64,000 nt of DNA from NCBI GenBank assembly GCA_017541885.1, contig JAFXYF010000015.1:102085-166084 (forward strand), read 5' to 3'. Positions 7,342-16,332 of this stretch are shown one piece after another. The stretch is from Bacilli bacterium (GTDB lineage: Bacteria > Bacillota_I > Bacilli_A > RF39 > UBA660). Position numbers and translations under genes: made by a program. How positions within the stretch are numbered: position 1 is the stretch's first letter; every line of letters starts with the position of its first letter. The notes below the pieces were generated by a model. That model ran no database searches. It had not been told where the DNA came from and saw only the letters and a list, made by a program, of their open reading frames with translations.

Positions 7342-9693
7342 ATGGCATATCAAGCACGACATGAAGATGACTATGATGCAGGTCGTAGTTATTCAGAACA
7401 AACAAAAATTGAAGATCAAAGAAAAACAGAAAACAATGCTAATACACTTAGAAATGCCGCTGATGTTGCTATCGCTTCTAAAAATCCTTATGCAGTAGCT
7501 ATAGGTGCTGGTGTTAAAGCAGCTGATAAACTTACTGGTGGTAAAAGTACTGATGCTTTAGGAAAAGCATTTACTAAGGCAAATAAGCATGGTCTTGGAG
7601 GCAAAGCTCTACAAAAGGCTAGTGATAAACTTGCTGAAAGTGGTATGGGTGACAAGATCGGTGATGCTGCTAGAATTAAGAATATGGCTGATGGTGGCGG
7701 AGAAGGTGCTGCTAATGGAGCAGATAAAGCTGCCGACGCTGCTAAGAAAGCACAAGATGCTAAAAATGCAGAAGCTGCTGCACATAATGCTAAAAAGTTA
7801 GATGAAGCTGCAAGTAAGATGAATGCTGCTGCAGCTAATAATTCGGATAAAAAAGGAGGAGAACGAGACGGTTCTCCTTCTTCTGATGAAGATGAAAAAA
7901 AAGGTGGATTAGGAAAATTCCTTGTAAGACAAATGGTTATTACAATGGTTTTAACTTTTGCACCAGTTCTTTTATTAATATTAATTGTTATTCTTGTTGC
8001 TGCAATGGTTACAGGAGTTATTGGTAACTATGAAGATGCATTTGGAATGAGTTCTACTCTTGAAGAAGAAACTGGAGATATGTACTTTACTGCATCTTCT
8101 AAAGAACAAGAAAAATTCTATAAAAGAATTTATGATATTAAACTTGATTATGAAAAAGATGGTAAGAGTTTTGATGCAATGAAAATAGTAGCAATATTTG
8201 CTGTTTTAAGAGCTAATGATGCTAATATTGATTATGATAAGGTTTCTAATTCAACAATCAAGAGTTGGGCTAATTCAATGCTTAAAGATGGTTTTTATGA
8301 TGAAGAAACTTTTAAAGATAATTTGATACACGATATTCTTCCTCATTATTTAAAACATAAAAGTGAAGAAGATTATAAAATTCTTGCTGATGAGGTTATT
8401 GCTTATGTAAATGATTATAATGACTTAATTGGTAAAAATGCTAATGGAGGTAATTGTGCTTCTATTGGAAGTTGTTCTTATAATATTAAGGGATTCTATT
8501 TAGGTGGAAGAGGTAATGTTGTTAAGAATATGCAAGTAAGTGACTTAAAGGTTCGTTTAATGGAATGTGGTAGTCCTTATGGTAATGGAAGTTATAATAA
8601 AGCAATTGATCAAGATTTAGTTAGTTTTGAAGATTATGTTGCAGGAGTAGCTTATGCAGAAGTTGGACCTAATGCTCCAGAAGAAGTATTAAAAGCTCAA
8701 ATGGTAGCAGCTAGAAGTTTTGCTTTAGCTCGTCCTACAGCAATGAATAATAGTAATGGTAAGAAACTTGTTCAGGAAAATGGACAATGGATATTACAAA
8801 TATCTTCTTGTGTTGCAGATCAAGTGTTCTGTAATGTTGATCAAGGCTGCTCTTATATGGGTGGTGGAGATGGACAAGGTGGTATTGTTAAGAGTGGTAA
8901 AGTAAGTGGTGCTAAGAGAACCAGAGATCCTTTACCTCAAAATCATCCACTTAGAGCTGCTGCTGCTGAGACACAAGGAGAAGTTCTTGTTAATGCACAA
9001 GGATATATTATTAACACTAGTTACAAGAGTACTGATCAAAAGAATTGGGAATCTCTTGCTAAGAGTGGATTAAATTATAAACAAATATTACTACAATCAT
9101 ATAATAGTAGTGCTCATAATATGGGTGCTGCTGATATACAAAGAGCATCTTGTAGTAGTGGAGAAAATGCTAACTGTATTAGTACAGGAGAATTCTCTAA
9201 ATGGAAACAAACTGATCCTCAATGGAGAGGTGTTCCTATGGGTAATTCTGGTAAGAATTTAGGACAAATAGGATGTTTAGTTACATCAATTTCTATGCAA
9301 ATTGCTAAGAGTGGTGTTAAAACACAAGTAAGTCCATTTAATCCTGGAACTTTTGTACAATACTTAAATACTCATGGAGGATTTGCTGCTGGTGGAAACT
9401 TCTTATGGTATTCTGCTCAAAAGTTTGCTCCAGAGTTTAAATATCAACAAAGAGTAAGTTTAAGTGGATTAAGTAGAGAAGCTAAACTTAATAAGATTAA
9501 GTCTATTGTTAGTCAAAAAGGTGTATATGCTGTTTGTGAAGTTAAAGGACCTACAGGACAACACTGGGTTGCAATTGATAGTGTCACTGGAGATACAATC
9601 AATATGATGGATCCTTCTTCAAAATATACTAATATGTGGCAGAAATATTTCTGGGGTAATACATCTGCTATTGTTTATTATAAAGTTGGGTAG
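7342..9693 (+). CDS. Membrane-anchored cell-wall enzyme with SpoIID and C39-like peptidase domains (T4SS lysin)
   Basis: About 784 residues. Residues 1-195 are cytoplasmic-type and rich in Ala, Lys and Asp. A single strong helix spans about 197-225 (LTFAPVLLLILIVILVAAMV). A helical region to about 375 follows. Next is a SpoIID-like domain: FEDYVAGVAYAEVG (from about 429), then EEVLKAQMVAARSFALA. A C-terminal papain-like C39_2 domain starts near residue 617 (KWKQTDPQWRG), with Cys645 in IGCLVTS, His741 in GQHWVAIDS and an Asp in MMDPSS. SpoIID enzymes cleave glycan strands and C39-like enzymes cut peptides, so it could open peptidoglycan for the secretion channel, as VirB1/CwlT-type proteins do. 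ATG 7342 is chosen over GTG codons that overlap the AAGGTGG site. Confidence 0.8.
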   Translation: MAYQARHEDDYDAGRSYSEQTKIEDQRKTENNANTLRNAADVAIASKNPYAVAIGAGVKAADKLTGGKSTDALGKAFTKANKHGLGGKALQKASDKLAESGMGDKIGDAARIKNMADGGGEGAANGADKAADAAKKAQDAKNAEAAAHNAKKLDEAASKMNAAAANNSDKKGGERDGSPSSDEDEKKGGLGKFLVRQMVITMVLTFAPVLLLILIVILVAAMVTGVIGNYEDAFGMSSTLEEETGDMYFTASSKEQEKFYKRIYDIKLDYEKDGKSFDAMKIVAIFAVLRANDANIDYDKVSNSTIKSWANSMLKDGFYDEETFKDNLIHDILPHYLKHKSEEDYKILADEVIAYVNDYNDLIGKNANGGNCASIGSCSYNIKGFYLGGRGNVVKNMQVSDLKVRLMECGSPYGNGSYNKAIDQDLVSFEDYVAGVAYAEVGPNAPEEVLKAQMVAARSFALARPTAMNNSNGKKLVQENGQWILQISSCVADQVFCNVDQGCSYMGGGDGQGGIVKSGKVSGAKRTRDPLPQNHPLRAAAAETQGEVLVNAQGYIINTSYKSTDQKNWESLAKSGLNYKQILLQSYNSSAHNMGAADIQRASCSSGENANCISTGEFSKWKQTDPQWRGVPMGNSGKNLGQIGCLVTSISMQIAKSGVKTQVSPFNPGTFVQYLNTHGGFAAGGNFLWYSAQKFAPEFKYQQRVSLSGLSREAKLNKIKSIVSQKGVYAVCEVKGPTGQHWVAIDSVTGDTINMMDPSSKYTNMWQKYFWGNTSAIVYYKVG

Positions 9694-9701
9694 GTGATAC
9701 A

Positions 9702-10481
9702 GTGGCAAGTAAAAAAGCTTATATTATATTGATTGCTATCCTTCTTATATTTGGACTTGTTATGTTTGTACTTTTTGGTGTTCCAAATATTAAGAAAGAA
9801 GCTATGGAATCAGTCTTAATAGTTGGAGATAATACTACATGGGTATATAAAGATCAAAAGTGGAATAATATAGCTTATTTAGAAGCAATTGAAAAATATA
9901 ACTGGAGAGAATTTAAAGTTTTTGAAGATAATAAAGAATTAGGTAATTATTATTTATGGCATGATGATAAATGGTATGCATTTAAAGAGAATAGAGAAGC
10001 TTTAAATATTGTTGGTAACTTTATTGCTTATGATGCAAATTATGAAATGAAATTACTTGATTATGAAATGTCTGAAGTAGATGATATGACATATGTATAT
10101 CAAGTTTTAGAAGAGAATAATTTAGCAAGAGATAGTGAATTTTCTTCTATATATAAAGTAAGTGTTGATTTTGATGGAGATAATATTATAGAAGATTTCT
10201 ATTTAATTACTAATGTTTTTCCTATAGACTTTGAGCCTGAGGAGAACTTTGGTATTGCATTTATGGTAAAAAATGGAGAGATTTATACTCTATATAATGA
10301 AGTAGGTGTTGCAGTTGGATTAAACAATTGTAAGCCTTACTATAATACTTTTATAGATACTAATAATGATAATATTTATGAAGTAATATTAAGTTGTGGA
10401 AAATATAGTACTGAGGGGTCAATTGATAGGTTATATCAATTTGATGAAAACCAATTTAAATTAATGGTTTCTAATCAGTAA
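9702..10481 (+). CDS. Membrane-anchored extracellular protein with Ca-binding-like Asp loops
   Basis: This 259-residue protein starts at a GTG behind TAGGTGAT. One N-terminal helix (about residues 6-28, IILIAILLIFGLVMFVLFG) anchors a soluble, outward-facing domain. Two Asp-rich loops, VDFDGDNIIEDFYL and IDTNNDNIYEVIL, look like the calcium-binding turns of FG-GAP/VCBS-type repeats. No catalytic motif was recognised. It begins 8 bases after the SpoIID-C39 lysin gene and ends just before the coupling ATPase gene, so it is likely an accessory surface subunit of the secretion system. The family is unknown to me. Confidence 0.65.
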   Translation: MASKKAYIILIAILLIFGLVMFVLFGVPNIKKEAMESVLIVGDNTTWVYKDQKWNNIAYLEAIEKYNWREFKVFEDNKELGNYYLWHDDKWYAFKENREALNIVGNFIAYDANYEMKLLDYEMSEVDDMTYVYQVLEENNLARDSEFSSIYKVSVDFDGDNIIEDFYLITNVFPIDFEPEENFGIAFMVKNGEIYTLYNEVGVAVGLNNCKPYYNTFIDTNNDNIYEVILSCGKYSTEGSIDRLYQFDENQFKLMVSNQ

Positions 10482-10538
10482 AAATAATGACTTTTTTGAA
10501 AAAATTAGTTATAATATGGGAAGAAGGGAAGATTTGGT

Positions 10539-12857
10539 ATGAAGTTTAAGTTTCGTGCAGACCCAGAAGATTTATTAATATTTATTATGTTTGCAATCTT
10601 CTTATTATATATTGTTTGTATTACGGTTGCGAATATCCATATGTTTGCAATAGAAGGACATTTAAGTGGATTAAATCCATTTTATGCATTTGATCCTTCT
10701 ATTATAGGTGCAACTATAGTATTTTATTTACTTGCACTTCTTGGATTATTTGCAAGTGTTAGTTCTTGGTTCTTTGATCGTGAAAAAGGATTTGGAATTA
10801 CAACAGATAAGAAAGATAAGGGTTATTCTAGATGGGCAAAAGATAAAGAGATTAAAGAAGAATTAGAGTGTGTTTCTTTAACACAAAAAAGTTCTAAAGC
10901 TGCTGGTGTTCCGCTTATTTTAAATGAAAAGGAAATGTGGGTAGATAATGGTGAGTACCATTCATTAGTAATTGGTGCTACTGGTTCTGGTAAAACTCAG
11001 ACAGTTATTTTACCTATGGTACATAGTTTAGCTAAAGCTAAAGAGTCTATGATTATTACTGACCCTAAGGGTGAGATTTATGAAAAGACTTCTAATATGT
11101 TAAGAGCTAAAGGATATCAAATATTATTACTTAATTTCCGTGATCCACAAAATGGTAATGCTTGGAATCCAATGTCTTTACCATATCAAATGTATAAGAG
11201 TGGAAATCAAGATAAAGCTATTGAGTTACTTGATGACTTAGCTTTAAATATTCTATATGATGATACTAATAAAAATGCTGATCCATTCTGGGAAAAAACA
11301 TCTGCTGATTATTTCTCAGGAGTAGCACTTGGATTATTTGAAGATGCTAAACCAAATGAAATTAATATTAATAGTATTTCTTTAGCAACAACTGTTGGTG
11401 AAGAAAAGTTTGGTGGATCTACATATATTAAAGAATACTTTGCTGGAAAGGATCCTAATAGTGCAGCTAGCATTAATGCTTCTAGTACAATAATGGCTCC
11501 TAATGAAACTAAAGGAAGTATTTTATCAGTATTTAAACAAAAAGTTAAATTATTTGCATCTCGTGAAAATTTATCAGAGATGTTAAGTCACTCAGATATT
11601 AATCTTGAAAGTATTGGTGAAAGACCAACTGCTGTATTTATAGTTATTCAAGATGAAAAGAAAACATATCACTCATTAGTTACAATATTAATTAAACAAA
11701 TTTATGAAACTTTAATTAGTGTTGCTCAACGTCATGGTGGTAAATTACCAATTCGTACAAATTTCTTACTTGATGAGTTTGCAAATATGCCGCCTTTAAA
11801 AGATGTGTCTACAATGATTACGGCAGCACGTTCTCGTAAAATTCGTTTTACAATGATTATTCAAAACTTTGCACAATTAGATGATGTTTATGGTAAAGAG
11901 GAAGCTGAAACTATTAGAGGTAACTGTGGTAATATTATTTACTTGATTACTACTGAGTTAAAGGCTTTGGAAGAAATATCTAAGATGTGTGGAGAAGAAA
12001 AGTCTAAGAAAGATGATAAGACTGCTTCAACTCCATTAGTTACTGTTTCAGACTTACAAAGAATGAAACAATTTGAAGTAATTATCTTAAGAATGCGTAA
12101 ACAACCATTTAAGACAAAGTTTACTCCATACTTTAAGTTAGATTGGGGTAAGAAATATCCACCTGCTAAATATCCAACTAGACCTAAAAAAGAAGTTCAT
12201 ACATTCGATATAAAAGAATTTGTTAAGAGTGAAAAGAAAAAGAAATTATTAGAAATGATGAATTCAGCAGAGGAAACTGATGAAGAAAATTCTAGATTAG
12301 AAAAAGAGGATGGAATTGTTAGAAATAATCCATTCCATGAACAGTTACCTGCAGAACTTAGAGCAATTCGTGAAAGAAGAATGCGTAATGAAGATGAGGT
12401 TCCTGATTTCTTAAAGAGAGAGAAACCTGAACCTGAACCTGAAACTAAACCTGTTTCTAGTGGAATTCCTACATTTGAAGAATTTAAGAAACAAATGGAA
12501 GCAGAGGGTGGATTTAATCCTTTTGATGAAGAAGAGGATGTTAAGACTCCTGTTAAAGTTGATAAGAAGTCTGAACCTGAAGACGATGATGATATCGATG
12601 ATGACTTAGGTTTTGATGTAGATGAACTTGTTAGAAAGATCGATGCTAAGATTGCTGAATTAGAGGCTGAAGAAGAAAGAAATAAGCAAGCTGAGAAAGC
12701 TGAAGTTGTTCCAGTTGAAGAACCTAAGCCTGCAGTTATGTCTGAGCCTAAGAAACCAGAAGAGAATAAAGATGATCGTAAGACAACTATTAAACTTGAA
12801 GATGATGATGACATTGATGACGATGATGATTTCTTTGATGACTTTTTTGATAATTAG
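10539..12857 (+). CDS. virD4: VirD4/TraG-type coupling ATPase with acidic C-terminal tail
   Basis: This 772-residue protein has two N-terminal membrane helices (about residues 8-30 and 55-75) and then a TraG/VirD4 motor domain. Walker A is GATGSGKTQT (about 146-155), followed by IITDPKGEIYEK; Walker B is FLLDEFANMPPL (about 409-420). VirD4 proteins recruit substrates to the T4SS channel. After about residue 565 the protein becomes an acidic, Glu/Asp-rich, Pro-containing tail ending in runs such as LEDDDDIDDDDDFFDDFF. A family member normally stops near 600, so the tail of about 200 residues is an extension, perhaps for substrate or partner docking. No relaxase is seen nearby, so the cargo could be protein or DNA. 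Confidence 0.9.
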   Translation: MKFKFRADPEDLLIFIMFAIFLLYIVCITVANIHMFAIEGHLSGLNPFYAFDPSIIGATIVFYLLALLGLFASVSSWFFDREKGFGITTDKKDKGYSRWAKDKEIKEELECVSLTQKSSKAAGVPLILNEKEMWVDNGEYHSLVIGATGSGKTQTVILPMVHSLAKAKESMIITDPKGEIYEKTSNMLRAKGYQILLLNFRDPQNGNAWNPMSLPYQMYKSGNQDKAIELLDDLALNILYDDTNKNADPFWEKTSADYFSGVALGLFEDAKPNEININSISLATTVGEEKFGGSTYIKEYFAGKDPNSAASINASSTIMAPNETKGSILSVFKQKVKLFASRENLSEMLSHSDINLESIGERPTAVFIVIQDEKKTYHSLVTILIKQIYETLISVAQRHGGKLPIRTNFLLDEFANMPPLKDVSTMITAARSRKIRFTMIIQNFAQLDDVYGKEEAETIRGNCGNIIYLITTELKALEEISKMCGEEKSKKDDKTASTPLVTVSDLQRMKQFEVIILRMRKQPFKTKFTPYFKLDWGKKYPPAKYPTRPKKEVHTFDIKEFVKSEKKKKLLEMMNSAEETDEENSRLEKEDGIVRNNPFHEQLPAELRAIRERRMRNEDEVPDFLKREKPEPEPETKPVSSGIPTFEEFKKQMEAEGGFNPFDEEEDVKTPVKVDKKSEPEDDDDIDDDLGFDVDELVRKIDAKIAELEAEEERNKQAEKAEVVPVEEPKPAVMSEPKKPEENKDDRKTTIKLEDDDDIDDDDDFFDDFFDN

Positions 12858-12871
12858 AAAGGATGAATATT

Positions 12872-14104
12872 ATGAATGAAAATTTAGTTAAAAAACCTAA
12901 AAAAGATGAAGAAGATATTGTAGAAGAAGAGGAAGATATTGAATTAGAGGATGATGAAGAAGAATCTAGTTCATCTGATACTAAGAAAACAGAAGATGAT
13001 CCTAAGAAGAAAATGTTCTTATTAATGGGTATCATTGTTGGTGGTGCATTAATTCTTTTACTAATACTATATATTGCTTCTTTATTCACAACTAGAACAT
13101 ATAATTATGAAGATATGGAAACTATCTTAAAAGATGCTGCAGTTGCATACTTTGTAGATCATCCTGATCAATTACCAAAGAATGATGGAGATGCAGTTGT
13201 AGTTGATTCATCTAACTTAGTTTATGAAGGTAAGATGAATGATTTATCTACATATCGTAATGATGGTGTTGCTTGTACTGGAACTGTACAAGTTGAGAAT
13301 GTCTCTGGTGAATATGTATACATTCCATTCTTAAATTGTGGAGAAAGTTATTCTTCAGTAGAACTTGCTTCTAAGATTGAAGAAGATAATCCTACAGTTT
13401 CAAATGGTAATGGATTATATGCAATTAATAAAGCTCGTGTATTTAGAGGAGAAAATGTTAATAACTATGTTCAATTAGATAAGAGTTTATGGAGAGTAGT
13501 TAAAATTAATAATGATGGTACTATTACATTAATTCATGCTACTGGACTTGATTTCTATCAACCTTGGGATAATCGTTATAATGAAGAAAGATTATATGAA
13601 TCTGGAATTAATAATTATAGTGTAAGTAGAATTAAAGATTATTTACAAAAACTTTATAGTAATCCTAGCAAAGATGATGGAGAAGAGATTTTATCTAATA
13701 ATGATAAAGCAAGACTTGTTTCTTTCACAGTATGTGTAGGAAGTAGAAAGACTAGTTCTGAAGGAAGAAATAATGCTGAAGAGTGCCGTCAAAAAGTACA
13801 AAATCAAAAACTTGGATTATTAACATTATCTGATTACTTAGTTGCAAGTTTAGATACAACTTGTAAAAGTGCTGATACTAAATCTTGTATGAATTATAAC
13901 TATTTAACTACTGATGATGAATGGTGGTTAGCAACTCCTAATGCAGAAGATACTTCAACAGTATTTAAAGTAGATCGTAGTGGTGTTGTTAAAGCTGAAA
14001 TCGCTAGTACTTATTCAAGAGTACGTCCAGTAATTACATTAAATAGTCATACAATGTTTGCTAGTGGAAAAGGTACAGCAGATAAACCATATAAAATTAA
14101 ATAG
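12872..14104 (+). CDS. Single-pass membrane protein with DUF6273-like extracellular domain
   Basis: About 410 residues from the ATG at 12872 (the ATG at 12863 touches its ribosome binding site AAAGGA). The N-terminal 45 residues are very acidic, with stretches such as DIVEEEEDIELEDDEEE, and cytoplasmic. One helix follows (MFLLMGIIVGGALILLLILY). The outer part has a small domain with Cys pairs and then a domain with LWRVVKINNDGTITL, EWWLATPNAED and SRVRPVITLNS, which resembles DUF6273-type modules found on secreted Bacillota proteins. It is the last gene of the T4SS-like operon, 14 bp after virD4. The acidic cytoplasmic segment echoes the acidic VirD4 tail. Confidence 0.7.
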   Translation: MNENLVKKPKKDEEDIVEEEEDIELEDDEEESSSSDTKKTEDDPKKKMFLLMGIIVGGALILLLILYIASLFTTRTYNYEDMETILKDAAVAYFVDHPDQLPKNDGDAVVVDSSNLVYEGKMNDLSTYRNDGVACTGTVQVENVSGEYVYIPFLNCGESYSSVELASKIEEDNPTVSNGNGLYAINKARVFRGENVNNYVQLDKSLWRVVKINNDGTITLIHATGLDFYQPWDNRYNEERLYESGINNYSVSRIKDYLQKLYSNPSKDDGEEILSNNDKARLVSFTVCVGSRKTSSEGRNNAEECRQKVQNQKLGLLTLSDYLVASLDTTCKSADTKSCMNYNYLTTDDEWWLATPNAEDTSTVFKVDRSGVVKAEIASTYSRVRPVITLNSHTMFASGKGTADKPYKIK

Positions 14105-14134
14105 GAATCTATCACAAGATAGATTCTTTTTTTT
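14105..14134 (+). terminator. Strong terminator closing the T4SS-like operon
   Basis: Perfect 9-bp arms GAATCTATC (14105-14113) and GATAGATTC (14118-14126) enclose an ACAA loop and are followed by eight T. Confidence 0.9.
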
Positions 14135-14158
14135 GCATTAAATACTTTGGAGGTGAAT

Positions 14159-14386
14159 ATGATGCTTATAGATATTCGTGATAGAGAAAAGTATTTAAAA
14201 GGGCATTTAAATGGTGCAGTATCCATTCCATTTCTAGAGTTATTTTTAAATCCTAATAGATTATCAAAAGACAAAGAATATACACTTTATTGTGATACTG
14301 GAAGTAAGAGTAAAATTTTAGTTAATCATTTAAACAAGTTAGGTTATCACTGTGTCAACTTAGATGGTGGCTACTTGTTCCATTAA
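14159..14386 (+). CDS. Single-domain rhodanese-like protein
   Basis: About 75 residues. It begins with the rhodanese opening IDIRDREKYLKGHLNGAVSIP and carries a loop Cys in LYCDTGSKS, followed by a helix and the closing strand NLDGGYLF. Single-domain rhodaneses carry persulfide sulfur on that Cys. Two adjacent ATG codons (14159, 14162) follow GGAGGTG (14149-14155). The middle of the domain is somewhat shorter than usual (normally 90-110 residues), but the key landmarks remain. It is probably co-transcribed with the TVP38-like gene downstream. Substrate unknown. Confidence 0.75.
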   Translation: MMLIDIRDREKYLKGHLNGAVSIPFLELFLNPNRLSKDKEYTLYCDTGSKSKILVNHLNKLGYHCVNLDGGYLFH

Positions 14387-14421
14387 CTCTTTTATACTAT
14401 AATATACATGAAGGTGATAGG

Positions 14422-15000
14422 ATGGATCTTATTAAGTACATAATTGATCATAGTACGGAATTTGTATCTAATGGTGGAATGCTTGTTGGATTCTTTTTAG
14501 TATTCATTGAATGTTTTATTCCAGTATTACCTTTAAGTGTCTTTGTCGCATTAAATGTTAATGCATTTGGATTCTTAGGAGGCTTTCTTATCTCTTGGAG
14601 TGCTACTTGTTTGGGTAGTTATTTATGTTATTTATTCTTCTTATTTATAGAAGGAAAACTCACAGAAAAATTCTTAAAACGAAAGACTATTAAGAAAATA
14701 AAAAATAGTATTGATAAATTTGAAAAAATTAAATTTACAGAACTAGTTTTAATTATTACATTACCATTTACGCCATCTTGTTTAGTTAATATTTTGGCAG
14801 GACTTACAAAAGTGGCAAAAGAAAAATTCTTAATTGCTTTACTTATAGGTAAGAGCTTCACAATAGTATTTTGGGGATATATTGGTAAGAGTTTAATAGA
14901 GAGTTTAACAGATTTAAAATCTTTAATCTATATTTTTGTAACATTATTACTTGCATATATTATTTCTAAAATAGTAAGTAAAAAGATGCATATTGATTAG
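14422..15000 (+). CDS. TVP38/TMEM64 (VTT, DedA-related) family membrane protein
   Basis: This 192-residue polytopic protein has a VTT-domain layout: paired helices around residues 18-45 and 47-70, a basic loop (KFLKRKTIKKIKNSIDKFEK), then a re-entrant-like segment TLPFTPSCLVNILAGLTKV and two more helices. The FTPSCLVNILAG segment corresponds to the conserved Pro/Gly-rich signature of the family. VTT proteins act as lipid scramblases or carriers in membranes. Start at ATG behind AAGGTGATAG. It ends 9 bp before rmuC. Confidence 0.8.
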   Translation: MDLIKYIIDHSTEFVSNGGMLVGFFLVFIECFIPVLPLSVFVALNVNAFGFLGGFLISWSATCLGSYLCYLFFLFIEGKLTEKFLKRKTIKKIKNSIDKFEKIKFTELVLIITLPFTPSCLVNILAGLTKVAKEKFLIALLIGKSFTIVFWGYIGKSLIESLTDLKSLIYIFVTLLLAYIISKIVSKKMHID

Positions 15001-15009
15001 GAGGTATTT

Positions 15010-16092
15010 ATGGATATAGTAATTATTGTATTATTAGTTATTTTAATTATCTTAGTTTGTTTTTCTTTAATGAAAAATATTAATGAAGCAAAGATTACAG
15101 AAAGACTAGGAAAACTAGAACTTGAAATGGTAAAAGAGATGGGAGAATTTAAAAGTGATTTATCTCATACTTTAAATGATGATTTTACTAAACTTAATGA
15201 GGGTGTAGAAAAAAGACTACTCATGATTAATGAGAAAGTTAATGAAAGACTTGATCAAAACTTTGAAAAAACTAATAAGACTTTTATGAATGTAATTGAG
15301 AGACTTTCTAAGATAGATGAAGCACAAAAAAAGATAGAAACTCTATCTACTGATATTGTAAGTTTACAAAGTGTTTTAACTGATAAGAAAACTAGAGGAA
15401 TATTTGGAGAAGTAAATCTAAAACACATCTTATCTAATGTTTTTGGAGATAATAACAAAGATATTTATGACCTACAACACACTTTTTCAACTGGGGTCAT
15501 TGCCGATGCCGTTTTATTCGCACCTGAACCTTTAGGGACAATTTGTATTGATTCTAAGTTTCCTTTAGAACATTATCAATTAATGGTTGATAAAAATAAT
15601 ACTCCAGAGTTAAGAAGTGAATATGAAAAATTATTTAAGTCAGATATGAAGAAACATATTGATGTGATTCATGATAAATATATTATTCCTGGAGAGACAA
15701 CTGATCAAGCAATATTATTCTTACCAGCTGAAGCAATATTCGCAGAAGTAAATGCATATCATCCTGATTTAATAGATTATTCTTATAAGAAAAAAGTATG
15801 GATTACTAGTCCAACTACATTAATCTCAACATTAACAGTAATTGAGATGATTATTAAGAACATGGAAAGAGATAAATATACATCTATTATCCATGAAGAA
15901 TTAAATAAATTAGGTTTAGAGTTTGCGAGATATAAAGAGCGTTGGGATAAGTTAGCTAAGAGCATACAGACAGTTAATAAAGATGTTGAAAATGTCTCTA
16001 TTACAACAGATAAGATATCTAAAAAATTCGATACTATTAATAAAGTCGATATGACTCAACTAGAATATAATAAAGAAGAGAACCTTGAATAG
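15010..16092 (+). CDS. rmuC: DNA recombination protein RmuC
   Basis: This 360-residue protein has an N-terminal membrane helix (VIIVLLVILIILVCFSLM), a long coiled coil (about residues 25-125) and a RmuC nuclease-fold core. The core has the conserved TRGIFGEVNLKHIL, then CIDSKFPLEHYQ, FLPAEAIFAEV and WITSPTTLISTL. RmuC limits rearrangement at inverted repeats. The length is slightly short of E. coli RmuC but typical of Bacillota. Strong TAGGAGGT site before the ATG; the stop lies inside the following terminator. Confidence 0.93.
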   Translation: MDIVIIVLLVILIILVCFSLMKNINEAKITERLGKLELEMVKEMGEFKSDLSHTLNDDFTKLNEGVEKRLLMINEKVNERLDQNFEKTNKTFMNVIERLSKIDEAQKKIETLSTDIVSLQSVLTDKKTRGIFGEVNLKHILSNVFGDNNKDIYDLQHTFSTGVIADAVLFAPEPLGTICIDSKFPLEHYQLMVDKNNTPELRSEYEKLFKSDMKKHIDVIHDKYIIPGETTDQAILFLPAEAIFAEVNAYHPDLIDYSYKKKVWITSPTTLISTLTVIEMIIKNMERDKYTSIIHEELNKLGLEFARYKERWDKLAKSIQTVNKDVENVSITTDKISKKFDTINKVDMTQLEYNKEENLE

Positions 16093-16104
16093 GTTCTTTT
16101 TTTA
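16079..16104 (+). terminator. Terminator overlapping the end of rmuC
   Basis: Arms AGAACC (16079-16084) and GGTTCT (16092-16097) followed by T; the rmuC stop codon lies in the hairpin. Confidence 0.8.
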
Positions 16105-16120
16105 TATCATAGAATAGGGT

Positions 16121-16315
16121 ATGAGAATTATTTTATGGATACTTAGTATTTTACTTATGAGTGGTGGAATTGCTTTTATTATGATTTATTCTAATTTATT
16201 TACTATTGGATATCATTTCTTTGATTATTTATTATTTCTTTGTACTAAGTTAGAAACTTTATCTTTTTTATTGGGATTTATTATTCTTTTATTTTTATCG
16301 ATAAAAAAAAGATAG
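16121..16315 (+). CDS. Small two-helix membrane protein
   Basis: This 64-residue protein is hydrophobic and has two predicted helices (RIILWILSILLMSGGIAFIM and LSFLLGFIILLFLSIKKR), with a basic C-terminus. It starts at an ATG with a weak ATAGGG site and runs up to the trpS terminator in convergent orientation. I do not recognise the family. The small size and modest start signal keep confidence moderate. Confidence 0.5.
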   Translation: MRIILWILSILLMSGGIAFIMIYSNLFTIGYHFFDYLLFLCTKLETLSFLLGFIILLFLSIKKR

Positions 16316-16332
16316 ATTAATAATCTATCTTT
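16305..16332 (-). terminator. trpS terminator (minus strand)
   Basis: Arms AAAGATAGATTA (16308-16319) and TAATCTATCTTT (16321-16332). On the minus strand the hairpin is followed by a T run (complement of the A run at 16303-16310). It includes the trpS stop. Confidence 0.75.

Noticed and set aside
10482..10538. Separate promoter for virD4 (TTGAAA and TATAAT at 10496-10515)
   Set aside because: The two boxes are only 8 bp apart, far too close for a working pair; the gene is probably read from upstream.
12197..13089. Minus-strand Ser-rich reading frames opposite virD4 and the next gene
   Set aside because: They are mirror images of acidic GAT/GAA codon runs on the plus strand, with no start signals.
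1..14134. An integrative conjugative element
   Set aside because: VirB4 and VirD4 fit, but no relaxase, integrase, excisionase, direct-repeat att sites or tRNA boundary is visible in the window. Left open because the 5' side is cut off.
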